64,000 nucleotides of DNA, from positions 1 to 64,000 of the forward strand of contig CAJYLH010000035.1 of the NCBI GenBank assembly GCA_913775525.1, given 5' to 3'. The notes beneath the pieces were generated by a model. That model saw only the letters and a list, made by a program, of their open reading frames with translations. It searched no databases and was not told the origin of the DNA. Source of the stretch: an uncultured Chryseobacterium sp. Lineage in GTDB: Bacteria > Bacteroidota > Bacteroidia > Flavobacteriales > Weeksellaceae. A program made the translations under genes and the position numbers. Positions 55,675 through 64,000 of the stretch are shown piece after piece (position 1 is the stretch's first letter; the number at the start of each line of letters is the position of its first letter).

Positions 55675-55709
55675 TCGTATTTCTACGATTGCATGTCGTA
55701 ATTCTACGA
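55675..55709 (-). promoter_or_regulatory. Operator-like twin palindrome upstream of tssD copy 1
   Basis: Two perfect palindromes, TCGTA-TTTC-TACGA (55675-55688) and TCGTA-ATTC-TACGA (55696-55709), are separated by TTGCATG. Centres are 21 bp apart. The site lies just after the LysM gene stop and 51 bp from the -7 box. Confidence 0.65.
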
Positions 55710-55714
55710 TATTT

Positions 55715-56683
55715 TTATGGCTTTTCATCAACAATAATCTGAGTTGTATTCCTGGAGCCATATTCTGTATACCCGTAATCGATCCGGATACCTGTAATCA
55801 GTCCGTCTTCTTTGCGGATAGTATACTGCCCGCTGTACACGGCGCCGGGCAATGCAGAATCAGGTTCGGTTTTCTGATTTAAAAGAATCTCAGATGGCTG
55901 CCCAGAAGGTTCAGCAGCCTGGATTATTGCTAAAGAAATTCCGGGACCTGACAACGGAAACGGATAACGGGATATCCCATTCCTGAACGGTGTGCGTATG
56001 GGAGCGAAATACGTTTTGATAAAGATATCGTCCTGCATCCTTTCATTAAAAATCTCAGGGTTCTGAACGGCATAGGCAAATTCTTCAATATAGGTTTTCG
56101 CATACGGACCCGGATATAAGTCCAGAAGCCTGTCTTTAATCTCTTTGAAACGGTTAGACACTTCCGGACTCATGCGGATGCCGGTCATTTTCCCTTGCGG
56201 ATCGGTTTTTATTTCGATAGGATTCAGGGATTTGATACAGTCTTCAGCAAGGTCTCCGAGGATGCCGTCTTTCCGGTTGTAAAAACTGAGTTTGGAATAC
56301 TGAAAAAGATGGTAGCCCTCCTCAAAACCAATCCATTGCAGGAGTACATCATAAAATACAGTCTGCTGGGAAACATCCTGTTCACAGTAAGCTTTTTCTA
56401 CGATACCAACGGAATATTTCCGGGTAAGCCGCTGCGGCTGAAAAGGGATTTCCGGGTTTCTGTCCGGGCTTTTGAACGGGGCATCATTCCTGAGGTTGTA
56501 CTGTGCAATATCCGAATCTGCCGGAATGAGGAGCCGTTTACCAGGAACCAACCTGTCAACGATAACATCTTCCCTGGCACACCGCCGGTTGTGGTATTCT
56601 TTCAGGTAAAGCGGATTTTCCAATTTTATGTCTTCAGCGATACTTTCAAGCGTTTCTCCGTGAAGGATAAAATGAATAATCAT
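55715..56683 (-). CDS. LysM-domain protein of the T6SS locus (cytosolic)
   Basis: The 322-residue protein begins IIHFILHGETLESIAEDIKLEN, a LysM domain (residues 2-50 with LVPGKRLLIP), with no signal peptide. A beta-rich domain (KYSVGIVEKAYCEQ, TVFYDVLLQWIGFEEGYHLFQYS) and a helical domain (about 145-230) follow. ATG at 56683 is chosen because the LysM fold starts there, not 20 codons upstream. It shares layout with the protein at 42677-43723 and probably has the same adaptor-like role. Confidence 0.65.
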   Translation of the reverse strand: MIIHFILHGETLESIAEDIKLENPLYLKEYHNRRCAREDVIVDRLVPGKRLLIPADSDIAQYNLRNDAPFKSPDRNPEIPFQPQRLTRKYSVGIVEKAYCEQDVSQQTVFYDVLLQWIGFEEGYHLFQYSKLSFYNRKDGILGDLAEDCIKSLNPIEIKTDPQGKMTGIRMSPEVSNRFKEIKDRLLDLYPGPYAKTYIEEFAYAVQNPEIFNERMQDDIFIKTYFAPIRTPFRNGISRYPFPLSGPGISLAIIQAAEPSGQPSEILLNQKTEPDSALPGAVYSGQYTIRKEDGLITGIRIDYGYTEYGSRNTTQIIVDEKP

Positions 56684-56865
56684 AAAGCGGTCTTTTGATA
56701 TAGACCAATTTAGGTAAAAATTTTTAACATCCCAAGAATACAACAGGAATATAATAGGTGATTTTGATGTAAATTAATCTTTCTATTTTTATTTCTGACT
56801 GGTAAATTCAAGGTATTTATCGCTATCTGTGAAATGGTCAAACGTACTGTAAGATTACTTCATAC

Positions 56866-57303
56866 TTAATATCTGGAAGCACATGAATTAAATAAATCCT
56901 TCCATTTGGTATCGTATTTTAATTCAGACGGCTGTTCAAGATTGGCTGACGTATCCATCAGCCTGCCGTCTTTTTTACGGTATTCTATCCAACCTATGGT
57001 CACACTGCCTTCGGTATCAGTAATAAGCTGACACGAGATCACCTCTTCATTATCGTCATCAATCAGGAGATTTACTTTCTTTTTATCGATCTTCCATTCT
57101 GAAAAAGGAAAATTGCTGCTCCTTACCAGTTCAGTGAGGTAATCATAACAGTTTTCCACTGTTTGACCTATTGGCGTTTCTGCAACAGCCTTGTGAACAT
57201 CAATGCTATCATTTGATTTTTCTTTTTTAGCAGGCTCTCCTTTGCAGGAAAAAAGAAGCAGAATAAAGAACAGTTTCAGCGTTTTTTTTAAACAGATAGG
57301 CAA
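56866..57303 (-). CDS. Small lipoprotein, TTG start
   Basis: The 145-residue product reads LKLFFILLLFSCKGEPAKKEKSND, given in part, with lipobox LFSC near residue 20. A C-terminal region with DDDNEEVISCQLITDTEGSV and WIEYRKKDGRLMD follows. No ATG exists between the upstream in-frame stop and the signal peptide, so TTG at 57303 is the likely start codon. It lies between a candidate immunity gene and the LysM gene, and may itself be an immunity or accessory protein. Confidence 0.6.
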   Translation of the reverse strand: MPICLKKTLKLFFILLLFSCKGEPAKKEKSNDSIDVHKAVAETPIGQTVENCYDYLTELVRSSNFPFSEWKIDKKKVNLLIDDDNEEVISCQLITDTEGSVTIGWIEYRKKDGRLMDTSANLEQPSELKYDTKWKDLFNSCASRY

Positions 57304-57390
57304 TCTTTTAAGTTTTAAATTTGAAAATCAACTACGGTGTAGTTCTCATATTACTCACCCTTACCAAGTTACACCATAAAAGTCAGAGTT

Positions 57391-58326
57391 TTACTTTCCA
57401 GAAGTACAGTTCGCTTTTTTTTCGCTTTCTATAAGTTCACTGAAAATTTCATCAGTAGGTTTCGGCAGAATAATTTTCGGGTTGAACGTGCAGATTTGCA
57501 CTTTTTTATCCTGCCATGAATCAATCTCATGCACTACTTTATCAATGACAAAGTTTTTATTATACCTGATGAAATAAGTATACCGGTCAGTTCCTTTCGG
57601 AAAATCTGTTGTCACAGAGAAACCGTTGCCTTCTTTTTTGATCCCGGATACCTGATTTCCGCCATCCTGGGAAAAATTGGTTGACTGCAACTGTAATGTA
57701 TAGCCGTTACCCTGCTGAAAGAAAACAAAAAGGCCATCACCGGTCCCGGGCTTATTGCTGAAAATCTTATCCTCTTTACCGTCACCGTTGATATCCAACG
57801 TAATCATGGATAATTCGTTATTTTTCATGTAAGAATCTATCGCTGATGAAGAAGAGGCCGTTTTCTGTGTGCCGTCATCCAATCTGTTATAGTAATCCAC
57901 CAGTGAAAAAACCAATGGCTGGCTCCCTTCTCGGTATTCTATAACAAGCCAGTTGTTTTTCTGGTCTTTCTTATTGAAGACAAACTTTTCTTTCGGGAAG
58001 CGGATCGTCTTATGATCGGTGTAGACTGCTTTTTCCTTTAACCGGCCTGAAATTTCAGACATATAGTAATTGCCGTCATCAGCCACTGTATAAAATGGTT
58101 CTTCTCCCATGGCTTTCTTTAGGGAATCGGCTTCTTTTTCACCTGGATACAGAATATATATTCCGCTGTTATTAACAAGGGTGTCCTGAACATTGCCCAT
58201 TACTTTCTGAACCGCTTCAGGCTCAGCTGACGTTTTTGCGGCAACCGTGTTTTTTTTACAGGATACTATAAGTGTTAAGAGAGAGAAAACTCCCAGCACT
58301 GTACTATGATATATTGGTTTTATCAT
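57391..58326 (-). CDS. Lipoprotein, candidate immunity to the GH19/M15-like effector
   Basis: The 311-residue protein has lipobox IVSC (about residue 23). The C-terminal half has LDINGDGKEDKIFSN, a calcium-loop/FG-GAP-like repeat, then GYTLQLQSTNFSQDGG and NFVIDKVVHEID. Its ATG overlaps the effector stop (ATGA at 58323-58326), so both are translated together. A periplasmic lipoprotein is where an antidote to a wall-degrading effector would be needed. Immunity is inferred from position only. Confidence 0.65.
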   Translation of the reverse strand: MIKPIYHSTVLGVFSLLTLIVSCKKNTVAAKTSAEPEAVQKVMGNVQDTLVNNSGIYILYPGEKEADSLKKAMGEEPFYTVADDGNYYMSEISGRLKEKAVYTDHKTIRFPKEKFVFNKKDQKNNWLVIEYREGSQPLVFSLVDYYNRLDDGTQKTASSSSAIDSYMKNNELSMITLDINGDGKEDKIFSNKPGTGDGLFVFFQQGNGYTLQLQSTNFSQDGGNQVSGIKKEGNGFSVTTDFPKGTDRYTYFIRYNKNFVIDKVVHEIDSWQDKKVQICTFNPKIILPKPTDEIFSELIESEKKANCTSGK

Positions 58327-61300
58327 TGGTTTATTTCTATGTGGTAAGCTCCGTTTTCATCCAGCAGCTGATGGAGTTCCGTTCTTTTCTGCATCTCGCT
58401 TTTAAAATCTGCAGCATTGGACAATCTTCTGATGGATACGTCAAAGGTGTTCATTACTTCCGGGTTAGCCAGGTGCTTCGATACGGTAGAGGGTCCGAGT
58501 TCATTGATTTTAGCTTCCATCTCAGATATGATTTCAGCTTCTGCCTTGCCAGCCTTTTTCCCTGCTGCATAGACGTCAATAACCTGATCACCTGCATTTG
58601 CATAAATTCCTTTTTGCGTGGCCACGCTGGTTCTGCTGATGTTGCCGTACATAATTCTTGCCTGGTCTCCGGGCGTCCTTGCGGTACTGGTAATGTAAAT
58701 ATCATTGTTTTTGGAGGCCGCACCCACTTCTTCCAGGATGGTCCTTGTTCTTTGTGAAATTCCGTCTGCCGACGCCGTTTCACCTTCAAAATGAATATTT
58801 ACCGTACCTCCGCCTGTTGCAGGTGTGGTTTTCCCACCATGAATACATTCTTCCGGGTATTTAAAGATTTTCTTTATTTCCTTGAGGTATTTCCTTCTCT
58901 CTGTCCTTCCGTTTCCTCCTCCGTTCACCAGCCAGCTAATGGTGTCTATATAATCTGCATCTGCGAGGAGATTAAGATTTACGGTTCCGTATTTCTTGCT
59001 TACTCCGTCAATTTCATAAGTACACTCCTGCTTAGGAAACTGTTTGCCGGTTGACCCGTCATATTCACTGAAGGAAGTTTTCGGTACTGTCCACGTACTT
59101 CCCGGGCTCAGCTGCTTTCCTTGCTGCCAGAACCACCCTGCCGTATCTACGGTAAGGTTGAGCTCTTCTGCTACTTTTTCGTAATCGGTAACGACATCTA
59201 CTCCGGAGTAGGATTTGTATCCCGCATAGCCGTCTTTCCACGTCAGCTGCATGAGGCCTCTTCCTACATATGGCTTATAGCTGTCTTTACCGTTGTACTC
59301 TTTTGTGGTCTGTAACCGGTCTGTTTCGTGATACACCTGTGCCAGGAAATGGATTTTCCTGATGCAGGTATTGATTTCATATTTCGTAAAGGCCTCATTC
59401 AGTTTTTTCACAAAACTGTCATTGGTCTTATCATCCAGTTTACAGTTATTGGCGGTAAACATGGAAGAAGTATTAGCCATACCCTCACTTTCCCTGAGTT
59501 TTTTAAAGATCTCTTCAAACTCCTGCAGCGTAATATCACGGTTACAGAAGCATCTTTTGCCGACAACAAAATAGGCACCTTCTTTTTTAAGGAATTCGCC
59601 TTCATGCTTCTTAAGATTCCCCTGACATTCTGCTTTAAGCCAAAGATATTCCGTTACCGTTTTGTATACATCAAACGTCACCGTATCACCTTTTCGGTAT
59701 GCTTCATTGGTCAAAGCTTTGACGATGGTTTCTGTTTTAGCAAATTTCTTTTGGGTGGAAAGCTGGGATTTAATCTTATCGGCAATGGTTTTAGCCACAT
59801 TGCTTTTCTGTTCTTCAGTGGATGTGGTATTGCTTCCCCCGAAAGTATACGTGTGTGTGCCGTCTTTGATGCCGCTTAATTTCCCTTTCCATTCAGTGAG
59901 TTTTTCATCAGCTTTAGGACGGAGCTTAATTTTGACTTTAGCCAGGTTATTCTGAACCACAGCCTTGAGAACCGTTATTTCATTGCCGTTTTCCTTACCC
60001 TCAAGTACGGGAAGGTCAGCATCTTTTGCGATAAAAACTGATTCTTTTTCTTTGATCCTGATGCTTACTTCTTTGCCTTCCAGCAGAAATGCTTTGGCAA
60101 CCACATACACCTCTTCTTCCAGCGGAGCGCTGTTGATACGGATAAATTCCGGGCCCAGCTTAAATAGGTTGATGGAAATGACTTCATCTTTTTTATAAGA
60201 AGTTTTCGTCAGCGACTGTTTGATATTCTCCAGTTTGGTATATTTCTTATCGGCTTTTACAATGGGATCTATTTTGGATTTAATGATTCCTGCAATTTTA
60301 TCTTTATCAATATTGTTGTTATTGTTGCCGAATTTATATTGATGCTGCCCGGCAGCTTCATCTGTTTCCTTGGTAAACTCTTCTTTGGCAAAGTAGGCAT
60401 CCAGCAGGCCTTCTGTTTTAGGTTCCTGTACAATACTGGTTGTCTTGCCCTGCGGATTAGCCTGTGCCGGTTTCTGATCCGGCTTTATAATCCCGTTTGA
60501 TTCTGCCCAGTCCCAGAGTTCGCCTAATTTCTTTTTCACAGATTCGGTCATGGAATCTACAATCCCTTTTTCCTCTTTTTGAGGTGCGGACTTTGAAGCT
60601 GCAGGGGAACCTTCTGCCTTGGGTGCAGCAGCAGGTTTGGCCGGCGCAGGACTGCCCTTCGGAGCACCTGCCGGTGCGGATGGTGACGCAGGAGCTCTGT
60701 AATCCGGATTGTTTACTTTTACGTCGGCGGTTGCATGCTTTTTATTTTTGTAGTATTCCACCGTCACATAAAACTGTAGTTCTTTAGGATTCCGCTCTCC
60801 TTTGGCGGCCTGTTGCATCAGGGCTTTCGTAAGGACAAATTCCGCAGCAGCCACCCCTGTTTTGTCTACAACGGCTTCCCTGCTTTCTACAAACAGATTA
60901 TTCGCATCATGTCCGTTTCCTTTGGCATCATCCTCCCAAAGGGTAAAGATCAGTTTTTGTCCCGTAAGGTTAATGCATTTGGCTTTGGCCACCAGTTTGT
61001 CCTGATAGCTGAATACCTTTCCCGGCGCATCATCCACATACCGGAGTTCAACACTGCTTATTTTAGGAATGTCCGCCGGTTGTGGTGTAATATCTATTGT
61101 TGTCGGTCCTTTACCTTCCGGCTCATGGAGATAGGCCTCCAGGCGGTAGGTATGCTTGGCGGCTACCTGTCCGAATGTAAAGCTCCCGCTTCCTGTTTTT
61201 TTGATGTTAGTCGTGGTAAAGCTTCCGTCGGGACGTTTTTTAAACAGTTCCCAGGTAACCAATGCCGGATTGCGTTTTTCACTCGGCGTAGCCGGATACC

Positions 61301-61382
61301 AGTCTGAAATCATATAGGTGGTCTGCTCACCGATTACGGGAGCAGGATTGCCTGATATTTTTGAAACACCCTGTTTAGCCAT
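58323..61382 (-). CDS. Peptidoglycan-targeting T6SS effector with GH19-type and M15-like domains
   Basis: The 1019-residue protein has two Ig-like beta domains (1-225) and an Ala/Pro/Ser linker (229-272). Two related repeats follow (about 348-440 and 512-590, both starting H-x-Y-x-FG and containing a DKIK/SKI helix and KxDxV..D/N.), with a Cys cluster (586-615). The GH19 lysozyme/chitinase domain (640-840) has Glu686 in VYHETDRL and GRGLMQLTWKDGY. The C-terminal domain (870-1019) has TSTARTPGDQARIMY, SKHLANPEVMNTFDV and YHIEIN, resembling M15 peptidases but with a longer His-Asp spacing. No signal peptide is seen. Confidence 0.8.
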   Translation of the reverse strand: MAKQGVSKISGNPAPVIGEQTTYMISDWYPATPSEKRNPALVTWELFKKRPDGSFTTTNIKKTGSGSFTFGQVAAKHTYRLEAYLHEPEGKGPTTIDITPQPADIPKISSVELRYVDDAPGKVFSYQDKLVAKAKCINLTGQKLIFTLWEDDAKGNGHDANNLFVESREAVVDKTGVAAAEFVLTKALMQQAAKGERNPKELQFYVTVEYYKNKKHATADVKVNNPDYRAPASPSAPAGAPKGSPAPAKPAAAPKAEGSPAASKSAPQKEEKGIVDSMTESVKKKLGELWDWAESNGIIKPDQKPAQANPQGKTTSIVQEPKTEGLLDAYFAKEEFTKETDEAAGQHQYKFGNNNNNIDKDKIAGIIKSKIDPIVKADKKYTKLENIKQSLTKTSYKKDEVISINLFKLGPEFIRINSAPLEEEVYVVAKAFLLEGKEVSIRIKEKESVFIAKDADLPVLEGKENGNEITVLKAVVQNNLAKVKIKLRPKADEKLTEWKGKLSGIKDGTHTYTFGGSNTTSTEEQKSNVAKTIADKIKSQLSTQKKFAKTETIVKALTNEAYRKGDTVTFDVYKTVTEYLWLKAECQGNLKKHEGEFLKKEGAYFVVGKRCFCNRDITLQEFEEIFKKLRESEGMANTSSMFTANNCKLDDKTNDSFVKKLNEAFTKYEINTCIRKIHFLAQVYHETDRLQTTKEYNGKDSYKPYVGRGLMQLTWKDGYAGYKSYSGVDVVTDYEKVAEELNLTVDTAGWFWQQGKQLSPGSTWTVPKTSFSEYDGSTGKQFPKQECTYEIDGVSKKYGTVNLNLLADADYIDTISWLVNGGGNGRTERRKYLKEIKKIFKYPEECIHGGKTTPATGGGTVNIHFEGETASADGISQRTRTILEEVGAASKNNDIYITSTARTPGDQARIMYGNISRTSVATQKGIYANAGDQVIDVYAAGKKAGKAEAEIISEMEAKINELGPSTVSKHLANPEVMNTFDVSIRRLSNAADFKSEMQKRTELHQLLDENGAYHIEINQ

Positions 61383-61400
61383 GGAAGAGAACTTTAAAGA

Positions 61401-61904
61401 TTAATACGCGTCGAGATCGCTTTCCTGTACTGTTTCCCGGTAATCATCCATTTTCACCATGGGATTGATGTGCTGCACGGTTTTATTGTCGGCATTCTGT
61501 ACATTTTTCTTGCTTACTTCTCCACGCTGTCCGTGATCTTTTATGGTAATTTTTCCTCCAACCACGCATTGGAGTTCGGAAGCCTCCGTAACAATACTTT
61601 TGCCCATAACTTTTACTTTATCATAGGTTTTCTGCCATTTACCGGCAGGAGTATAGGAACAGGGGAGATTGCCGCCTGAACTGGGCTTGAGTTTACACTT
61701 TCCGAAACTCGGTCCGGAGGGATTGAACTGGAGGTCGTCTTCAGTAACAGCCAGATAGTCTGCATTTCCATCAGAATCATTCCAGTAATGCTGCTGATGG
61801 GCCGTCACTTTATACTGCGGGAACTGGTCGCCCTGGTTGCATTGCGCCTGCCCTTTCTGCACGACAAAATGTTTGCCGTCATGAAGCGATGATTGATCTG
61901 ACAT
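61401..61904 (-). CDS. PAAR-like protein (DUF4280) of the T6SS
   Basis: The 167-residue protein has FVVQKGQAQCNQGD, LAVTEDDLQFNPSGPSFGKC, AGKWQKTYDKVKVMG and VTEASELQCVVGGKITI, with paired Cys, as in DUF4280 PAAR-like proteins that sharpen the VgrG tip in Bacteroidota. It starts the effector module and ends 18 bp before the effector gene, for which it probably provides the tip docking. Confidence 0.82.
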   Translation of the reverse strand: MSDQSSLHDGKHFVVQKGQAQCNQGDQFPQYKVTAHQQHYWNDSDGNADYLAVTEDDLQFNPSGPSFGKCKLKPSSGGNLPCSYTPAGKWQKTYDKVKVMGKSIVTEASELQCVVGGKITIKDHGQRGEVSKKNVQNADNKTVQHINPMVKMDDYRETVQESDLDAY

Positions 61905-61958
61905 ATCAATAGGATTTGGAGTATCCTCAAAGATAAAAATTTTACGTTTAAAAAATAA

Positions 61959-61985
61959 AAAAAGCAGAAATAATTTCTGCTTTTT
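61959..61985 (-). terminator. Terminator of tssR
   Basis: A 12-bp perfect stem, AAAAAGCAGAAA with TTTCTGCTTTTT around TAA, lies between tssR and the PAAR-like gene. Confidence 0.85.
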
Positions 61986-62000
61986 ACTATTTATAACCTA

Positions 62001-64000
62001 TTAATGTTTAGTGTATTCGGGCTTCTCCACGGGCATCATCGTCGGCATGAAATACTCATTGAGCCAGTAGAAGGTCTGCCCGTTCTGCTGTATCTTCACA
62101 GCAGGATCACTCCTGTGGGCCAGCAGCCTGTCGGCAAGGGTTTTATAATTTCGGAAGTAATTCCTTACCGTTTCGTTGGTTACGATTTTTGATTTTTTCC
62201 AGCCTTTCAGCTTATACTTGGACATCAATTCTTCTTCTGAATTGTCAAAGCCTGTCACCACCCCTACTGCAACAGCCATCGGCTGGTCAGACAGGTTGGC
62301 TTTATTCAGCATTTTGAGTGTCGGGTTATATTTTTGTACCAGGCTCATGTATTCTTTCACAGCCTTTGACTGGTTAAAATCAGCACGTTCAGCACCGGTA
62401 TGCATGTATACTTCCGTATAAAAGTTTTTCAGCCGGTCATATTCCTCTTCTGAAACCAGGATTCCCTTTTCCAGGTTCGGTTTCATGTCTTTCAGGTCCT
62501 TAGGAATGTATCCTTTTACGAGGAAAGGGTTTCCGTAATTGATCAGCTGGGCCGCGATACCTGCAGGAACCGGATTCGTAAGTCCCGGATACAGGTATTT
62601 GTATTTGAGGTCTACATCAGTCTTTCCTGCTCCTACGGAAGAATGGAAATAATCATTAAGTGATTTGTCCAGGGTCTCATTATCCAGGGTTACCTGTGCG
62701 ATAAGGCTGTCCACAGATTTTTTAAGGTATCCCGGTGTGGCGATATCCCCTTTTTTAGGGAAGATGACGAAGCCCTGGGACATGCTCTGCTTGGGATAAT
62801 CTAAGGAAAAGAACCCTTCATCCCCTTCTACAAGATTGAAGTTATTTTTGGTCAGGACATCATTCTGATTGATGATTTTCTGTTTTTTAAGCTCTGCAAC
62901 GTTTTTAGCCGTATTCGTCACTACATTTTCCGAAAGCAGGACGAAATCGTTGTAAGTATCGGAAGACCTTGCACTGGTCTGGAACATGATCATCCTTGCC
63001 TGAGCCTGCGTAAGCGCATTGATGACACCGTACATATTCCCGCTCTGGCTGTCAGAGGAAGTCCCGACGGTAATCACGATATTGGTTTCATCGGGGAAGT
63101 TGGAAAGCAGGTTTCCGGCTGCCATCAGGCCTTCACTCACCGGCTGGTACCCGCTGTTGCTCGGGCAGTTCATTTCATTGCTTTTCTGGTCAATAAATGT
63201 GGTGATTTTGCTATAATCGGTATTCAGAGGTGATACCGCAACATTATCGCCACAGGAATTGCTTTTGTAAAGGACAACCCCATACCTCACAGAACTGAAA
63301 TAAGAAGGTTTTTCAAACCTCAGCTGAAGATCCTGAAGCAATGATTTTACAATAGGCGCATAGGGTGCGTTGGGTGCACTGATATCAAGGTTGAACACAA
63401 TATTGATCCGCTTATCTTTTTCAGTAATCTCCCTATAACGGTCAAAATAAATAGGTTCTCCCAATACATTGAACACATAGTTTTTGCTGTAATCCAGGAT
63501 ATTGGTGAAATACTTTGTCTTGGAATCCGGCGCAGGGACCTCATAGATCGGCAGGCTTACCGGAAAAATATTCTCCAGCGGCGTTCTTTTGTTAACATCG
63601 GTAAGCAGTACTCCCGTTTTATTTTCTGCAGTTCCGCTTCCCGGATTTCCTTCCTGGATTCCCAATGTGGTTTCCGTGATTCCGGTATCGTTTTTCATTT
63701 TGACAGCGGAACGTTCTCCCCATGCTGTAATGACATTGGAGCTTACCCAGCCGTACAGGTTCTTTCCTATGCTGTCGATATCAATAGTAGGGTTTTTACC
63801 CACCAGAAATCTCTTGTTGTTTTCCGCCTGTTTGTATACATAAACGATCTGCCCGTTCGGGATTTTCACTTTGGCCTGTTCAATAAGACTCGGCGAATTG
63901 AACACCATGATAGAGTCATTTTTATAGTACCGTTCGGAATTTTTGATGACATCGCTGTTGCTCGGCACCACAGCCACCCGTACCGGAAAGCCGGTCTTTT
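62001..64000 (-). CDS. tssR: T6SS-iii protein TssR, N-terminus outside the window
   Basis: At least 665 residues are visible. The frame continues past a GTG at 63977 to the window edge (KTGFPVRVAVVPSN), so the start lies beyond 64000. A von Willebrand A-like region (INIVFNLDISAPNAPYAPIVKSLLQDL, in parts, and NIVITVGTSSDSQSGN) and an SH3-like segment upstream (IVYVYKQAENNKRFLVG, LYGWVSSNVITAWGE) fit TssR, a component found only in subtype iii systems. The adjacent unseen DNA should hold further tss genes. Confidence 0.82.
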   Translation of the reverse strand, partial: KTGFPVRVAVVPSNSDVIKNSERYYKNDSIMVFNSPSLIEQAKVKIPNGQIVYVYKQAENNKRFLVGKNPTIDIDSIGKNLYGWVSSNVITAWGERSAVKMKNDTGITETTLGIQEGNPGSGTAENKTGVLLTDVNKRTPLENIFPVSLPIYEVPAPDSKTKYFTNILDYSKNYVFNVLGEPIYFDRYREITEKDKRINIVFNLDISAPNAPYAPIVKSLLQDLQLRFEKPSYFSSVRYGVVLYKSNSCGDNVAVSPLNTDYSKITTFIDQKSNEMNCPSNSGYQPVSEGLMAAGNLLSNFPDETNIVITVGTSSDSQSGNMYGVINALTQAQARMIMFQTSARSSDTYNDFVLLSENVVTNTAKNVAELKKQKIINQNDVLTKNNFNLVEGDEGFFSLDYPKQSMSQGFVIFPKKGDIATPGYLKKSVDSLIAQVTLDNETLDKSLNDYFHSSVGAGKTDVDLKYKYLYPGLTNPVPAGIAAQLINYGNPFLVKGYIPKDLKDMKPNLEKGILVSEEEYDRLKNFYTEVYMHTGAERADFNQSKAVKEYMSLVQKYNPTLKMLNKANLSDQPMAVAVGVVTGFDNSEEELMSKYKLKGWKKSKIVTNETVRNYFRNYKTLADRLLAHRSDPAVKIQQNGQTFYWLNEYFMPTMMPVEKPEYTKH

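Noticed and set aside
57330-57344. AACTAC-GGT-GTAGTT palindrome as another copy of the tssD operator
   Set aside because: Half-sites and spacer differ from TCGTA-N4-TACGA, there is only one palindrome, and no -7 box lies at the matching distance.

Overview
The window is a chromosomal segment of a Bacteroidota bacterium, most likely a Chryseobacterium-like member of the Weeksellaceae. The basis is SusC/SusD and TonB-linked receptors, a DPP11-type S46 peptidase, an ISAon1-like transposase tail, TAnnTTTG-type -7 promoter boxes, and a subtype iii (Bacteroidetes) type VI secretion locus with TssR, split-off PAAR-like proteins and paired TssD copies. No rRNA, tRNA or CRISPR array was seen.

Layout. 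1-160: the right end of an insertion sequence cut by the window edge. 315-4158: an M23 peptidase, an SH3-domain protein behind prmA, and a short-chain dehydrogenase. 4403-14649 (minus strand): a SusC-SusD-calcineurin-phosphatase operon, a glycerophosphodiesterase and an Oar-like TonB receptor, which together look like a phosphoester or nutrient acquisition block. 14891-23562: ligA, an MgtC-like membrane protein, an NlpE-like lipoprotein, the dipeptidyl-peptidase DPP11 and a large M16 protease. 23971-34740: a high-affinity potassium locus with an NtrC-type regulator, two micro-ORFs, kdpF-A-B-C, a porin, a KdpD N-terminal sensor without a kinase, and a separate HAMP/PAS histidine kinase. 34791-37298: small proteins of immunity-like families (STM3941-like, YdeI-like, Imm22-like, a membrane protein). 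37379-40228: polA.

40391-64000 (minus strand) is the edge of a T6SS-iii cluster, entered through the incomplete tssR at the right border. Reading in the direction of transcription there are three cargo modules. Module A has a PAAR-like protein, a 1019-residue effector joining a GH19-type muramidase/chitinase domain to an M15-like peptidase domain, two lipoproteins (the first ATGA-coupled to the effector, so a candidate immunity protein) and a LysM protein. Module B has tssD, tssH/clpV, an MltD-like transglycosylase, vgrG, a Tle1-type lipase and an overlapping DUF2931-like lipoprotein (candidate immunity protein). Module C has a second tssD, a second vgrG, a second LysM protein, a small membrane protein, a PAAR-like protein with a membrane insertion, and an Imm51-like protein. 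The sheath, baseplate and membrane genes (tssB, C, E, F, G, K, N-Q) are not in the window.

The strongest unexplained signal is regulatory. Both tssD genes have the same 35-bp element, two TCGTA-N4-TACGA palindromes 21 bp apart centre to centre, placed exactly 51 bp upstream of the candidate -7 box in both cases, while the DNA in between is dissimilar. Together with an identical 22-nt leader block this suggests a dedicated activator site for the secreted tube protein.
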